The position numbers and the translations under genes are program-made. Source: Anomaloglossus baeobatrachus (taxonomy: Eukaryota > Chordata > Amphibia > Anura > Aromobatidae). From it: a DNA stretch of 64,000 nt. Under the pieces are notes generated by a model that saw only the letters and a program-made list of their open reading frames with translations, was not told the origin of the DNA and did no database searches. Shown here piece by piece: positions 25,984 to 38,263 of the stretch (position 1 is its first letter; each line of letters opens with the position of its first letter). The stretch is taken from positions 549,125,597 through 549,189,596 of the forward strand of contig NC_134358.1 of assembly GCF_048569485.1 (NCBI RefSeq). The letters are read 5' to 3'.

Positions 25984-26437
25984 ATTTTATTATTATTATT
26001 ATTATTATTATTTATTATTATAGCGCCATTTATTCCATGGCGCTTTACAAGTGAAAGAGGGTATACGTACAACAATCATTAACAGTACAAGACAGACTGG
26101 TATAGGAGGAGAGAGGACCCTGCCCGCGAGGGCTCACAGTCTACAGGGAATGGGTGATGGTACAATAGGCGAGGACAGAGCTGGTTGCGCAGTGGTCTAC
26201 TGGGCTGAGGGCTATTGTAGGTTGTAGGCTTGTTGGAAGAGGTGGGTCTTGAGGTTCCTCTTGAAGCTTTCCACGGTAGGGGAGAGTCTGATGTGCTGAG
26301 GTAGAGCGTTCCAGAGTATGGGGGATGCACGGGAGAAATCTTGTACACGATTGTGGGAAGAGGAGATAAGAGAGGAGCAGAGAAGGAGATCTTGTGAGGA
26401 TCTGAGGTTGCGTGCAGGTAGGTACCGGGAGACTAGG
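25984..26437 (-). mobile_element. LINE 3-prime end (CR1/L2/Rex-like)
   Basis: Read on the minus strand, translation gives RYLPARNLRSSQDLLL, then HNRVQDFSRASPILWNALPQ, then VESFKRNLKTHLFQQAYNLQ and a stop. This is the C-terminal reverse-transcriptase tail typical of non-LTR elements of the CR1/L2/Rex group. A 3-prime UTR follows, ending AAATGGCGCTATAATAATAA in an (ATT)n tail (25984-26022). The copy is 5-prime truncated, the usual fate of LINE insertions. It abuts the Gypsy fossil. Confidence 0.75.
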
Positions 26438-26799
26438 TGATTTGCTCATCACTAGTGTCCACCATTCCTTTTTCAACTGCAGTTTTTCACAATTCAATAT
26501 CACTTCATGCCAGCAAAACCTTCAGCAGGTTGTAAAGGGCATCACAACCATTGAGTGGCCACAGGTAGACATATGGCATTAGCACCTCCCGACAGAGTAT
26601 CAAAATGTGATGGTTTTTTGAAAAACGTCTTGAATCCTTGATCATCTTCGTCGAGGTCTATCTCTATCATTACGTATTTTGTTCACGTCTAATGCTTGTC
26701 TAACACTAGGTCTGACTACTTTTATCCCCCAACCTCCATAACGTTGCACATGTTTCCCTAATTTTTTAATTGAAGAAACTTTACTGTAGTGCATAAACC

Positions 26800-27335
26800 A
26801 TGAGTTACTCATGGTTGGGGTGTACATAGAAATCATGGGGCCTGTAGCAAAAATCTAAATGCCCCGCCTCCCCAAAAAAAAGACTTAAATACAATATTTT
26901 TGGATCCTAAGATGGACCAAGGTTTTAGAGGTGGAAATAGGAAAAAGAAATTGAAGCAAAAAATGTGGTCATGACACACTGTTATGGGGATAATGTTCCA
27001 CAATTCTGTACTAATGTCCTACATACTGGTATATATGTTCCCCATCTTTGTCCCATCCTAGTATATATGCCCTCATCCTGGTATATATGTCCCCATCTTT
27101 ATCCTATCCTGGTATATATGGCTCCATCCTGGTACATATGGTCCTCATCCTGGTACATATGGCTCTCATCGTAGGAAATAAAATGGCCCTCATCCTGGTA
27201 CATATGGCCCTCATCAAGGTACATATGACCCTCATCATGATACATATGACCCCCATCCTGGTATATGTGGCTCTCATCCTGTACCCATTCTGGTATATAT
27301 GACCCCATACTAGTATATAAGGCCCCATCATGCAG
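26800..27335. repeat. Minisatellite of CATCCTGGTATATATG units
   Basis: Units of about 20-30 bp from roughly 26990 to 27330, related to those at 15530-15990 and likewise preceded by a GGGGCC-containing segment (near 26838). The two loci are probably copies of one repeat element that carries this array. Confidence 0.65.
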
Positions 27336-27494
27336 CACACCTTAAATAAATAAACTATTATACTCAAATTCCATCAGCTTCCCTGGTGTGCAGTGTTCTC
27401 TTTTCTGGTAGTTGGTAAGAATGCCTTATAGCTATTAGAATTTCATTTTTTAATACTGGGTTCTAAACCATGGAAAGAAAAAATTCTGACTGCC

Positions 27495-27612
27495 TGCAGT
27501 CACCACAAGAGGGAAGCTTAAGAGCATACGCCATACATAGTATACATTGAACTCATTGCAAAGACAGTATGCAACAAGACTCTAAGGCTCCCCCTAGTGG
27601 CGACAGCAGGTA
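27495..27612. repeat. Short inverted repeat, CCACTAG family (copy 1)
   Basis: Ends CTGCAGTCACCACAAGAGGG and CCCCCTAGTGGCGACAGCAG pair with each other. Related copies lie at 45690-45775 and 53188-53276. Small foldback element, non-coding. Confidence 0.6.
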
Positions 27613-27648
27613 ACTAATATTTAATTCAAAGTCTATACAGGATCATAT

Positions 27649-28998
27649 TGTCACGGGGTGTGATGGTATCACTAGAAACAGGGAAGCCTAAAGTGGCCCT
27701 CAGGCTAGGGAAACCCTTGCTGACTCTGATCCCAAAGATACGCCCGAAGGTGGTGATGTTTGGGCTGCCTTCCTTGCCCTAGCTCCTAAATAACCCTAGT
27801 CTAGTGGCCCCCTCCCTCCACCCAGGAGAGGGCTGAAACAGGAGTGGTTAAACCCACACAAATAAACAGATGGGGGAAAATCCAAAACTCAAACTCACAG
27901 GAATCACACACAGAGGTATAGACAATACATGATCAGGTGGAAACTAAAGGAAAGGAGGAAATAATCAGACAATGAGAGTATTTCCACAACACAACAAACA
28001 GGCCACAGCAATACACCAGCAACTGCCAAGCACAAGTGCCGTGATTGCATAAAGCTATCATTGGCATGGGAGACTGTGATGGTGGGATATGTGGGAGGTG
28101 TATCTTGATGTACAGATGTCTATATTAAGCTTGGTTCGCTGTCCATTATTTGTACTGCTTCTGTGTACATTGTATTGTTTGTAAGTAATCACCCCCTATA
28201 GTGCAAGGTTATAGCCTCTTGAGGCGCTTCCGTCCCTTGGTGTGGGGGGAGGTGGGCCTAGAGTCCACCTACTGTGGACTCTCTGCTTACCTGGGAGATT
28301 TGTCAGTCCATTTGAGAACTTCAAGAGTGAAGCAGGAAGATTGAACATCTCGCAGAAACTGGCTTCTCAGAGAGACCTGGATATTTATCGGTTACTGGAC
28401 TATATTTGTGTTACTGGACTAATTTTACCCTCTCTTTTGTGGATTATGTTATGGACCATTTGATTTGCTTGGAATAAATGCTCTTTGGATTGTACAGCCA
28501 TCTCTCGCTCTGTTGATTGTGTGATATGGGAGAAGGACCCCGTTACAACTAGGCTCCACCATCTTAAAAAGGAGAAAGCGACTGTGATAGGTCACCTCCA
28601 TCATGTGACTCAAGCAGTAATCCACAGGCTAGCAGAAATTAACAACCAAGCTAGATTACGTAAAAGATCACAACGGGTTGACGCCCAAGCCTGTCTGTGC
28701 AACTCAAAAGCAGCATCATGTGGAATATCTGAGTCAGCTGTGTGAACAGTGTCAGAAGTAGTCCTGACCCTTGGCGAATTTTGAGCCAGACACCATGTGA
28801 CTCAACATGTGACTTAAGTAGTAATCCACAGGCTAGCAGAAATTAACTCCTGCAAGCCCGATTACTAACAAGAGCACAGCTGGTCAACGCCTGAGCCTGT
28901 CTGTGCAACTCAAAAGCAGTATCATGTGAAGTGTCTGACTCTGCTGTGTGAACAGCGTCAGAAGGAGTCCTGACCCGCGGCACGTTTGGAGCCAGACA
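27649..28998 (-). mobile_element. LTR fossil with an inserted second LTR
   Basis: On the minus strand it starts TGTCTGGCTCCAAACG and ends CCCGTGACA. The part at 27649-28074 matches the fossils at 1-248 and 3206-5149. The part near 28600-28998 contains a tandem duplication of about 200 bp (both halves hold ATCCACAGGCTAGCAGAAAT). A second LTR-like block interrupts it at 28075-28545. No genes; broken. Confidence 0.5.
28075..28545 (+). mobile_element. Putative solo LTR inside another LTR
   Basis: About 470 bp, starting TGTGATGGTGGG and ending CCCCGTTACA, with a polyadenylation signal AATAAA near 28473 placed as in an LTR R region. A clear target duplication was not found, so the boundaries are tentative. 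Confidence 0.5.
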
Positions 28999-29834
28999 TC
29001 GTGAAACACATATGTAGCATGAAACAATAACCAGTAGAGCTTTGCACTGAGTTTTATGTTTTGGTTTTACTGGTATTACATCAGTAAAATATTGATTTGA
29101 ATAAATTTGTCATTCTATATTATAGCATTGAACATCAGCAGCTGGTAACTCTATTTCCAACTGTTTCCTAATGACACGGAAGATAATGGAACCGGAATAG
29201 CTGCCAAGAAACGGCACAATCCCTGTTAGCCATGTTTCCATCCAAACTTAATTAATCACTTGATTACTGGACACCTCTGTGAATAGTAAACATGCAAGAG
29301 GTTTTGTATTCGGGTCGCCTCACCTACTGCGGCGCATGAAGCCGGAATACATTACATGTACTAATAACATAGGAAGTGACACAACGGACGCATTACCGCT
29401 GACACCTGTGAGCGATCACATCACCTTACGTCAGGGGTGGGGAACCTCCGGCCCGCGGGCCGTATACGGCCCGTGACGACTTTTTATGCGGCCCCCGGGC
29501 ACATTCCCGGGGACCATTGTGCTTTGGTGGCAGCCGCGCTTTTCCCGGCTGCCGGCCCTTTAAATCCCACAGCCTGATGCCCTGTGGGTAGATGCTAGAA
29601 TGTACGGGCTCTCTCCAGATCCTGACTTCCAGGACCTGACTGCAGCCCATACATTCTAGGCTTATCCCCGGCCTGTGTGCTCTGGTGGGCGGGTAAGCAG
29701 CAAGCTGCGATAAAGTCACACAGAAGAGCTGCAGCAGGTTTACCAGCCTCCCGAAACTGTGCTGTGTGTGTGACTCTCCCTCCCCCTCACTGCGAGTACT
29801 CAACCCATCGCTGCCCCCCCCCCCCCCCCGCTCA

Positions 29835-30690
29835 GTGCTGTGTACACCCTCGTACTGTGTGTACCCCCCAATGCTGTATGTACCCCCCAATGCTGTGTGT
29901 ACCCCCTCGTGCTGTGTACCCCCTCGTGCTGTATGTACCCCCCAATGCTGTGTGTACCCCCTTGTGCTGTATGTACCCCCTAGTGCTGTGTGTACCCCCT
30001 AGTACAGTGTGTACCCCCTAGTACAGTGAGTACCCCCTAATGCTGTGTGTACCCCCTAATGCTGTGTGTACCCCTTAATGCTGTGTGTACCCCTTAATGC
30101 TGTGTGTACCCCTTAATGCTGTATGTACCCCCTCATGCTGTGTACCCCCTCGTGCTGTGTACCCCCTCGTGCTGTGTGTACCCCCTCGTGCTGTGTGTAC
30201 CCCCTCGTGCTGTGTGTACCCCCTCATGCTGTGTACCTCCTAGTACAGTGTGTACTCCCCAGTGCTGTGTACCCCCAGGTGCTGTGTGTACCCCCTAGTG
30301 CTGTGTGTACCCCCTAGTGCTGTGTACACCCCAGTGCTGTGTGTACCCCCTCGTGCTATGTGCCCCCTAGTGCAGTGTGTACCACCTAGTGCAGCGAGTA
30401 CCCCCTTGTACAGTGAGTACCCCCTAATGCTGTGTGTACCCCTTAATGCTGTGTGTACCCCCTAATGCTGTGTACCCCTTAATGCTGTGTGTACCACCTC
30501 GTGCTGTGTACCCCCTCGTGCTGTGTACCCCCTCGTGCTGTGTACCCCCTCGTGCTGTGTGTACCCCCTCATGCTGTGTACCTCCTAGTACAGTGTGTAC
30601 CCCCCAGTGCTGTGTACCCCCAGGTGCTGTGTGTACCCCCTAGTGCTGTGTGTACCCCCTAATGCTGTGTACACCCCAGTGCTGTGTACC
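29835..30690. repeat. 19-bp minisatellite inside the hAT element
   Basis: Units of GTGTACCCCCTAGTGCTGT type, with CTCGT, CTAGT and CTAAT variants. Units sometimes lose a GT pair (TGTGTACC versus TGTACC). The block near 30120-30310 is largely repeated near 30460-30650, a second-order duplication of about 340 bp. Confidence 0.85.
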
Positions 30691-31004
30691 CCCTCAGCGC
30701 GGTGTAACCCCTCACTGCTGTCTGTGCCCCCCCTAGTGCTGTCTGTACCCCCTGGGTGATGTCTATGCCCCCCCACCAGTGCTGTCCGCACCACCTAATG
30801 CTGTCCATGCTGCCACCAGTGCTGTCCATGCCACGGTGAGTGCTGCCTGTGTCCCCCTTATGCTGTCCATGCTCCCCAGTGCTGTGTGCCACCCCTCAGT
30901 GCTCTTAACTCGCTACTGCTGTCTGTACCCTCCCACTGCTTTCTATGCTCCCCAGTCCGTGCTCTCCTATTGATGTCTATGTTCCCCCAGACCTGTCTGT
31001 CTCC

Positions 31005-31115
31005 CTAATGCTGCCACCCAGTGCAGTGCGTGCTGCCACCCAGTGCAGTGCGTGCTGCCACCCAGTGCAGTGCGTGCTGCCACCCAGTGCAGTGCGTGCT
31101 GCCACCCAGTGCTGT
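31005..31115. repeat. 22-bp minisatellite inside the hAT element
   Basis: About five near-identical units of GCCACCCAGTGCAGTGCGTG plus CT, following degenerate units of the same flavour from about 30700. Confidence 0.8.
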
Positions 31116-31159
31116 GCGTGTCCCCAGTCATGTCTGTGCCACCGCCAGGGCTGTCCATG

Positions 31160-31640
31160 CCCCCTACTGATGTATATGCCCCAGCCCCTCCTGTGATGTA
31201 TATGCCCCAGCTCCTCCTGTGATGTATATGCCCCAGCCCCTCCTGTGATGTATATGCCCCAGCCCCTCCTGTGATGTATATGCCCCAGCCCCTCCTGTGA
31301 TGTATATGCCCCAGCCCCTTCTGTGATGTATATGCCTCAGCCCCTCCTGTGATGTATATGCCCCAGCCCCTCCTGTGATGTATATGCCCCAGCCCCTCCT
31401 GTGATGTATATGCCCCAGCCCCTCCTGTGATGTATATGCCCCAGCCCCTCCTGTGATGTATATGCCCCAGCCCCTTCTGTGATGTATATGCCTCAGCCCC
31501 TCCTGTGATGTATATGCCCCAGCCCCTCCTGTGATGTATATGCCCCAGCCCCTCCTGTGATGTATATGCCCCAGCCCCTCCTGTGATGTATATGCCCCAG
31601 CCCCTCCTGTGATGTATATGCCCCAGCCCCTCCTGTGATG
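31160..31640. repeat. 26-bp minisatellite inside the hAT element
   Basis: About eighteen units of CCCCTCCTGTGATGTATATG plus CCCCAG. A pair of variants (CCCCTTCTGTG followed by GCCTCAGC) recurs about 170 bp apart (near 31315 and 31470), so a block of several units was duplicated. Confidence 0.85.
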
Positions 31641-32344
31641 TGTACTCCCAGTGTCTCCTGTAATTTATGCGCCCTGGCCCCTCCTGTGATGTGTATGCCC
31701 CCAGCATCTCCAGACAGAGACAAACCTGGAAAAGCAGCTGTGAGAAACAAGATGATCAATATCACCGAACATTACAATCGCACCAAAGAGAAGCAGCTCC
31801 GTCCACCACAATAGGGGTGAGTTAATCGTTTGACCAAATATAGCAGGGTTATTTTTCAGGTTGATAATGTTGTGCGGCCCCCAAAGGTTAGTAGGAAATT
31901 CCAAATGGCCCCCGGCAGTAAAAAGGTTCCCCACCCCTGCCTTACGTGAACAATTTTATGTATTTTCCACAAATTTGTCCCATGCTCTTTATTTATTTTT
32001 ATTAAAGAAAACATAGTCTCAGAAAATTATCTTTTTAAGTTTGTATTCTAAATATGTTTACCAAAATAAGTGTTTTTTTTGTATTGTATGATACTATCTA
32101 CTTAAGAAAAATCTTGAGATGTTGTAGTTTTCACACTGTTAATTGGAGCTGATGCAATAGTCTAAACTTCCTGTCTTCTGCAGCTTTGCTGTATAGCCTG
32201 GGACAGAAACGGCAGAGTCACCTCATAAAGGGGTTCAATAAAATAGATAACTCATTAATATGAGATTGGATGGTGAACAATATTATTTTCCCATGTCAAG
32301 TGTTAAATTGTAAAATGTAGACATCTGAAAAATAGCAGATTTTT

Positions 32345-35300
32345 GAGAATGTTCCTGACCTGTTAGGTGTTCCCAGAGTATGGCAGTCATTGTAAGGTGT
32401 GCCTGATACATGTTATGTCTTGTGGGATGTGCCCAATTTACTACATTTTGGGGGTATTCTTGGTATATGGCAGGTTATGTTTGGTGTTCCTGGTATATAG
32501 CTGGTCTTGTGGGATGTGCGCAATATACTACGTTTTGCAGGGTGTTCTTTGTGTATGTCAAGTCCTGTTAGGTGTTCCCAGTGTATAGGAGGTCCTGTGG
32601 GGTGTGCACAGTATACAGCAGGTAATATAAGTTGTGCTCAGCATATGTCAGGCCTTGTAGCCTGTCCCTATACATGTGGGGTGTGTCCAATATATGGCAG
32701 GCATTCTGGGGTGTTCTTGGTAGATGGCGGGATTTGTGGAATGTGCCCGATATACAGCAAGTCTTTGGAGTTTGCACCGTATATGGCAGATCTTGTGGGG
32801 TGTGACGTATACGGCAGGTTTTGTTCGATCTGCCAGGTATACAGTAGGTGTTGTGGGGTGTTCCTGTATATGGATGGTCTTCTTGGTCTTCTCGAGTATG
32901 TGACAGGTCTTGTTAGGTGTTCCCAGTGTATAGGAGGTCTTGTGGCGTCTGCACAGTATACAGCATGTCTTATTGAGAATGACCGGTATACAGCAGGCCT
33001 TACAGGGTGACCCTATATATGGCAGGTATTGTGAGGTGTTCCTCCAACATGGCGGCTTTTATAGAATGTGCCCCATTGTACAGCAAGTTGTTCGGGTTTG
33101 CAAGGATTATGGCAAGTCTTGTGGGGTGTGTCCAGTATATTTCAGGTTTTGTGGGATTTGCCCGATATACGTCAGCTGTACTGGGGTGTTCCTGTATACA
33201 CAGGTCTTTTGAGTGGTCAAGTATGTGGCAGGTTTTGTTAGGTTTTCCCAATGTATGGCAGGTCTTGTTAGCAGTTACCAGTGTATGACAGGTCTTGTCG
33301 AATGTGCCTGGTACACTATGTGTTTTGTGGAATGTTTTCAGAATACAACGGGTCCTGTGGAGTGTTCTCAGTATGAGGCGGGTATTGTGGGGTGTTCTCA
33401 CTATTCGACAGGTCTTGTAGAATGTTCTCAGTATACGACGGGTCTTGTGGGATGTTCTCAGTATGCAGCGGGTCTTGTGAGATGTTCTCAGTATACAACG
33501 GGTCCTGTGGAGTGTTCTCAGTATGAGACGGGTATTGTGTTGTGTTCTCAGTATGCGGCAGTTATTGTTGAGTGTTCTCAGTGTACGGTGGGTCTTGTGG
33601 GATGTTTTAAGTATACAACGGGTCTTGTGGCATGTTCTCAGTATGCAGTGGGTCTTGTGGAATGTTCTCAGTATACAACGGGTCATGTGGGGTGTTCTCA
33701 GTATGCGTCGGGTCTTGTGGCGTGTTCTAAGTATTCGGCGGGTCTTGTGGAATGTTCTCAGTATACAACGGGTCTTGTGGGGTGTTCTCAGTGTACGGCG
33801 GGTCTTGTGGGGTGTTCTCATTGTACGGTGGGTCTTGTGGCATGTTCTCAGTATGGAGCGGGTCTTGTGGAATGTTCTCAGTATACAACGGGTCTTGTGG
33901 GGTGTTCTCAGTGTACGGCAGGTCTTGTGGGGTGTTCTCAGTATGCGGCGGGTCTTGTGGCGTGTTCTCAGTATTCGTCGGGTCTTGTGGGGTGTTCTCA
34001 GTATGCGGCGGGTCTTGTGGCATGTTCTCAGTATGCGGCGGGTCTTGTGGAATGTTCTCAGTATACAACGGGTCTTGTGGGGTGTTCTCAGTGTACGGCG
34101 GGTCTTGTGGGGTGTTTTCAGTATGCGGCGGGTCTTGTGGGGTGTCCTCAGTATGCGGCGGGTCTTGTAGCATGTTCTCAGTATGCGGCGGGTCTTGTGA
34201 AATGTTCTCAGTATACAACGGGTCTTGTGGGGTGTTCTCAGTGTACGGCGGGTCTTGTGGGGTGTTCTCAGTATGCGGCGGGTCTTGTGGCGTGTTCTCA
34301 GTATTCGGCGGGTCTTGTGGGGTGTTCTCAGTATACAATGTGTCTTGTAGGGTGTTCTCAGTGTACGGCGGGTCTTGGGTGTTCTCATTGTACGGCGGGT
34401 CTTGTGGGGTGTTCTCAGGAAGCGGCGGATATTGTTGAGTGTTCCCATTGTATGGTGGGTCTTGTGGGGTGTTCTCAGTATGCGGCGGGTGTTGTGGCGT
34501 GTTCTCAGTATTCGGCGGGTCTTGTGGCATGTTCTCAGTATGCGGTGGGTCTTGTGGAATGTTTTCAGTATACAACGGGTCTTGTGGGGTGTTCTCAGTG
34601 TACGGCGGGTCTTGTGGGGTGTTCTCATTGTACGGTGGGTCTTGTGGGGTGTTCTCAGTATGCGGTGGGTCCTGTGGGGTGTTCTCAGTATGCGGCGGGT
34701 CTTGTGGGGTGTTCTCAGTATGCGGCAGGTCTTGTGGCATGTTCTCAGTATGCGGCGGGTCTTGTGGAATGTTCTCAATATACAACGGGTCTTGTGGGGT
34801 GTTCTCAGTGTATGGCGGGTCTTGCGGGGTGTTCTCATTGTACGGTGGGTCTTGTGGGGTGTTCTCAGTATGCGGCGAGTCTTGTGGCATGTTCTCAGTA
34901 TGCGGCGGGTCTTGTGGAATGTTCTCAGTATACAACGGGTCTTGTGGGGTGTTCTCAGTGTACGGCAGGTCTTGTGGGGTGTTCTCATTGTATGGTGGGT
35001 CTTGTGGGGTGTTCTCATTGTATGGTGGGTCTTGTGGGGTGTTCTCAGTATGTGGCGAGTCTTGTGGAATGTTCTCCGTATACAACGGGTCTTGTGGGGT
35101 GTTCTCAGTGTACGGCGGGTCTTGTGGGGTGTTCTCAGTATGCGGCGGGTCTTGTGTGGTGTTCTCAGTATGCAGCGGGTCTTGTGGGGTGTTCTCAGTA
35201 TGCAGCGTGTCTTGTGGCATGTTCTCAGTATGCGGCGGGTCTTGTGGATTGTTCTCAGTATACAACGGGTCTTGTGGGGTGTTCTCAGTGTACGGCGGGT

Positions 35301-36895
35301 CTTGTGGGGTGTTCTCAGTATGCGGCGGGTATTGCTGAGTGTTCCCAGTGTATGGTGGGTCTTGTGGGGTGTTCTCAGTATGCGGCAGGTCTTGTGGCGT
35401 GTTCTCAGTATTCGGCGGGTCTTGTGGCATGTTCTCAGTATGCGGTGGGTCTTGTGGAATGTTTTCAGTATACAACGGGTCTTGTGGGGTGTTCTCAGTG
35501 TACGGCGGGTCTTGTGGGGTGTTCTCATTGTACGGTGGGTCTTGTGGGGTGTTCTCAGTATACGATGGCTCTTGTGGGGTGTTCTCAGTATGCGGCGGGT
35601 CTTGTGGGGTGTTCTCAGTATGCAGCGTCTCTTGTGGCATTTTCTCAGTATGCGGCGGGTCTTGTGGCATGTTGTCAGTATGCGGCGGGTCTTGTGGAAT
35701 GTTCTCAATATACAACGGGTCTTGTGGGGTGTTCTCAGTGTATGGCGGGTCTTGTGGGGTGTTCTCATTGTACGGTGGGTCTTGTGGGGTGTTCTCAGTA
35801 TGCGGCGGGTCTTGTGGGGTGTTCTCAGTATGCGGCGGGTCTTGTGGCATGTTCTCAGTATGCCGCGGGTCTTGTGGAATGTTCTCAGTATACAACGGGT
35901 CTTGTGGGGTGTTCTAAGTGTACGGCAGGTCTTGTGGGGTGTTCTCATTGTATGGTGGGTCTTGTGGGGTGTTCTCATTGTATGGTGGGTCTTGTGGGGT
36001 GTTCTCATTGTATGGTGGGTCTTGTGGGGTGTTCTCAGTATGTGGCGGGTCTTGTGGAATGTTCTCCGTATACAACGGGTCTTGTGGGGTGTTCTCAGTG
36101 TACGGCGGGTAGTGGGGTGTTCTCATTGTACGGCGGGTCTTGTGGGGTATTCTCATTGTATGGTGGGTCTTGTGGGGTGTTCTCATTGTATGGTGGGTCT
36201 TGTGGGGTGTTCTCAGTATGTGGAGGGTCTTGTGGGATGTTCTCAGTATGTGGCGGGTCTTGTGGAATGTTCTCCGTATACAACGGGTCTTGTGGGGTGT
36301 TCTCATTGTACGGCGGGTCTTGTGGGATGCTCTCAGTATGCGGCGGGTCTTGTGGGGTGTTCTCAGTATGCGGCGGGTCTTGTGACATGTTCTCAGTATG
36401 CGGCGGGTCTTGTGAAATGTTCTCAGTATACAGCGAGTCTTATGGGGTGTTCTCAGTATGCGGCAGGTTTTGTGGAATGTTCTCAGTATGCGGCGGGTCT
36501 TGTGGGATGTTCTCAGTGTGCGGCAGGTCTTGTGGAATGTTCTCAGTGTACGGCGGGTCTTGTGGGATGTTCTCAGTATGCGGCAGGTTTTGTGGAATGT
36601 TCTCAGTGTGCGGCAGGTTTTGTGGAATGTTCTCAGTATGCGGCGGGTCTTGTGGGATGTTCTCAGTGTGCGGCAGGTCTTGTGGAATGTTCTCAGTGTA
36701 CGGCGGGTCTTATTGGGTGTTCTCAGTATGCGGCAGGTCTTGTGGAATGTTCTCAGTATACAATGGGTCTTGTGGGGTGTTCTCAGTGTACGGTGGGTCT
36801 TGTGGGGTGTTCTCAGTGTACGGTGGGTCTTGTGGGGTGTTCTCAGTGTACGGTGGGTCTTGTGGGGTGTTCTCAGTATGTGGACGGTCTTGTGT
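32345..36895. repeat. 30-bp satellite-like array, ~150 units
   Basis: Unit GGTCTTGTGGGGTGTTCTCA plus GTATGCGGCG. The left kilobase (32345-33330) is strongly diverged; 33330-36895 is homogeneous with a few variant units (TATACAACGG, TGTACGGCGG, CATTGTACGG, TATTCGGCGG). A distinctive run of variants at about 34430-35100 recurs at about 35330-36090, offset by 900 bp at the start and 990 bp at the end. Since 30 is divisible by three, frames on both strands stay open for up to about 1,240 codons. These are not treated as genes. Confidence 0.95.
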
Positions 36896-36982
36896 CTTGT
36901 CATATTGGACCCTCAGATGTGAGAGAAACAAGAACGATCCATGAACTTACAGAATATGAAGGATCTGCTGTTAATGTCTTAA

Positions 36983-37551
36983 GCAGGCTTTACACGCTAC
37001 GATTTTGCTACAGCGATCTCGTTGGGGTCACGGATTTTGTGACGCACATCCGGCCGCTGTAGCGATGTCGTAGCGTGTGACTCCTAGGAGCGATTTTGGA
37101 TCGTTGCAAAAACGTCCAAAATCGCTCCTCGTTGACATGGGGGTCCGCTCCCAATTATCGCTGCTGTCGCTGAGGCGAAGTTGATCCTCGTCCCTGCGGC
37201 AGCACACATCGCTACGTGTGACGCCGCAGGAACGAGGAAGCTCTCCTTACCTGCCTCCGGCCACAATGCGGAAGGAAGGAGGTAGGCGGGATGTTACGTC
37301 ACGCTCATCTCCGCCCCTCCGCTATCATTGAGTGGCAACTTAGTGACGTTGCTGTGATGCCAAACGGACCGCCCCCTTAGAAAGGAGGCGGGTCGCCGGT
37401 CACAGCGACGTCGAGGGCCATGTAAGTACGTGTGATGGGGGTGCGCGTTTTTGTGTGCGACGGACAGCGATATGCCCGTCGCGCACAAACGATGGGGGCG
37501 GGTCTCATGCTAGCGATATCGGGCCGGATATCGCAGCATGTAAAGCCACCC
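36983..37551. mobile_element. TAA-flanked MITE family H (copy D)
   Basis: 569 bp, left end GCAGGCTTTACACGCTACGA, right end its inverse, flanked TAA and TTA. It lies just past the right edge of the 30-bp array. Confidence 0.75.
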
Positions 37552-37554
37552 TTA

Positions 37555-38260
37555 GTGACAGATACCATAGGACAATTCAGAGGCCTTGTAGAGTTTATGC
37601 CTTGACATGATAGACCTGTTTGGATGACACATGTGGAATCTCGGCAATTTTAGACAGGTGTTTTAGTTTTTTCCTCTAAATATGTCCAAATCTCAGCATC
37701 ACTCAAGTGAATCAATATTTACTGGTGTCAGAAGAATACTGTTTTTGAGTTCCAAATGACTTCAATCCCTTCCGTCAGAATGTGTCCACGTCAGATACTG
37801 AGATGCAGAGGCTCGTATGGAAGCAGCTTCTAAGAGGCAGATTTTTTCAGGTAACCCGGAAGGTTTTTAGTTAGAGATAGTATTCTCTTTGTGTTGAGTT
37901 TGGTTTAAAACCCAGAATGAGAAGAAAAGCTCAAGTTCCCCCCCATCCAGGCTGTCTGTGTCCTTGGATATCTAATGTGGCGGTGACAGTGGAGGACACC
38001 CGCACAAGGCTCACAGTTTTGGCATGAACAAGTGCGTGTTTTGAGGTTGCAGGCAGGATGCCTCACTTCTGTGTTCTGGGGAATCTAATTGTGTCTAGTG
38101 GGTGTCCAGATGACCTAGGATTTATTTTGTGTTGATTGTTTCCAGTATTCGTGTTCTCTCCCATAGGAAAGAAAACTATCTCGCGAGCGCAAGGAGGTAG
38201 ATACCCAACAGGTCAATGGTTGACCTTGTAATGAGCTTACAACATGACCAGAAATAGTCT
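37555..38260. other. No gene or repeat recognised
   Basis: Sequence between two family H MITEs; no convincing frame on either strand. Confidence 0.4.
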
Positions 38261-38263
38261 TAA

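Larger units (their letters stand above)
29432..31939. mobile_element. Non-autonomous hAT element, 2.5 kb
   Basis: Ends CAGGGGTGGGGAACCTCCGG and the inverse of CAGGGGTGGGGAACCTTTTT, with a perfect 8-bp target duplication CCTTACGT at 29424-29431 and 31940-31947. Both features are diagnostic of hAT. There is no transposase. Nearly two thirds of the length is three separate minisatellites, and a CTAGAATGTACGGGCT stem lies at 29597-29661. Confidence 0.9.

Noticed and set aside
28485-28745. 86-codon plus-strand frame
   Set aside because: It runs across the junction of two LTR-type fossils, so it cannot be an ancestral gene.
33000-37062. Giant open frames of 1,243, 1,002, 895 and 722 codons on both strands
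   Set aside because: They are translations of a 30-bp tandem array whose period is divisible by three and whose unit lacks stops in several frames. Frames are open on both strands at once and show no known fold or family.
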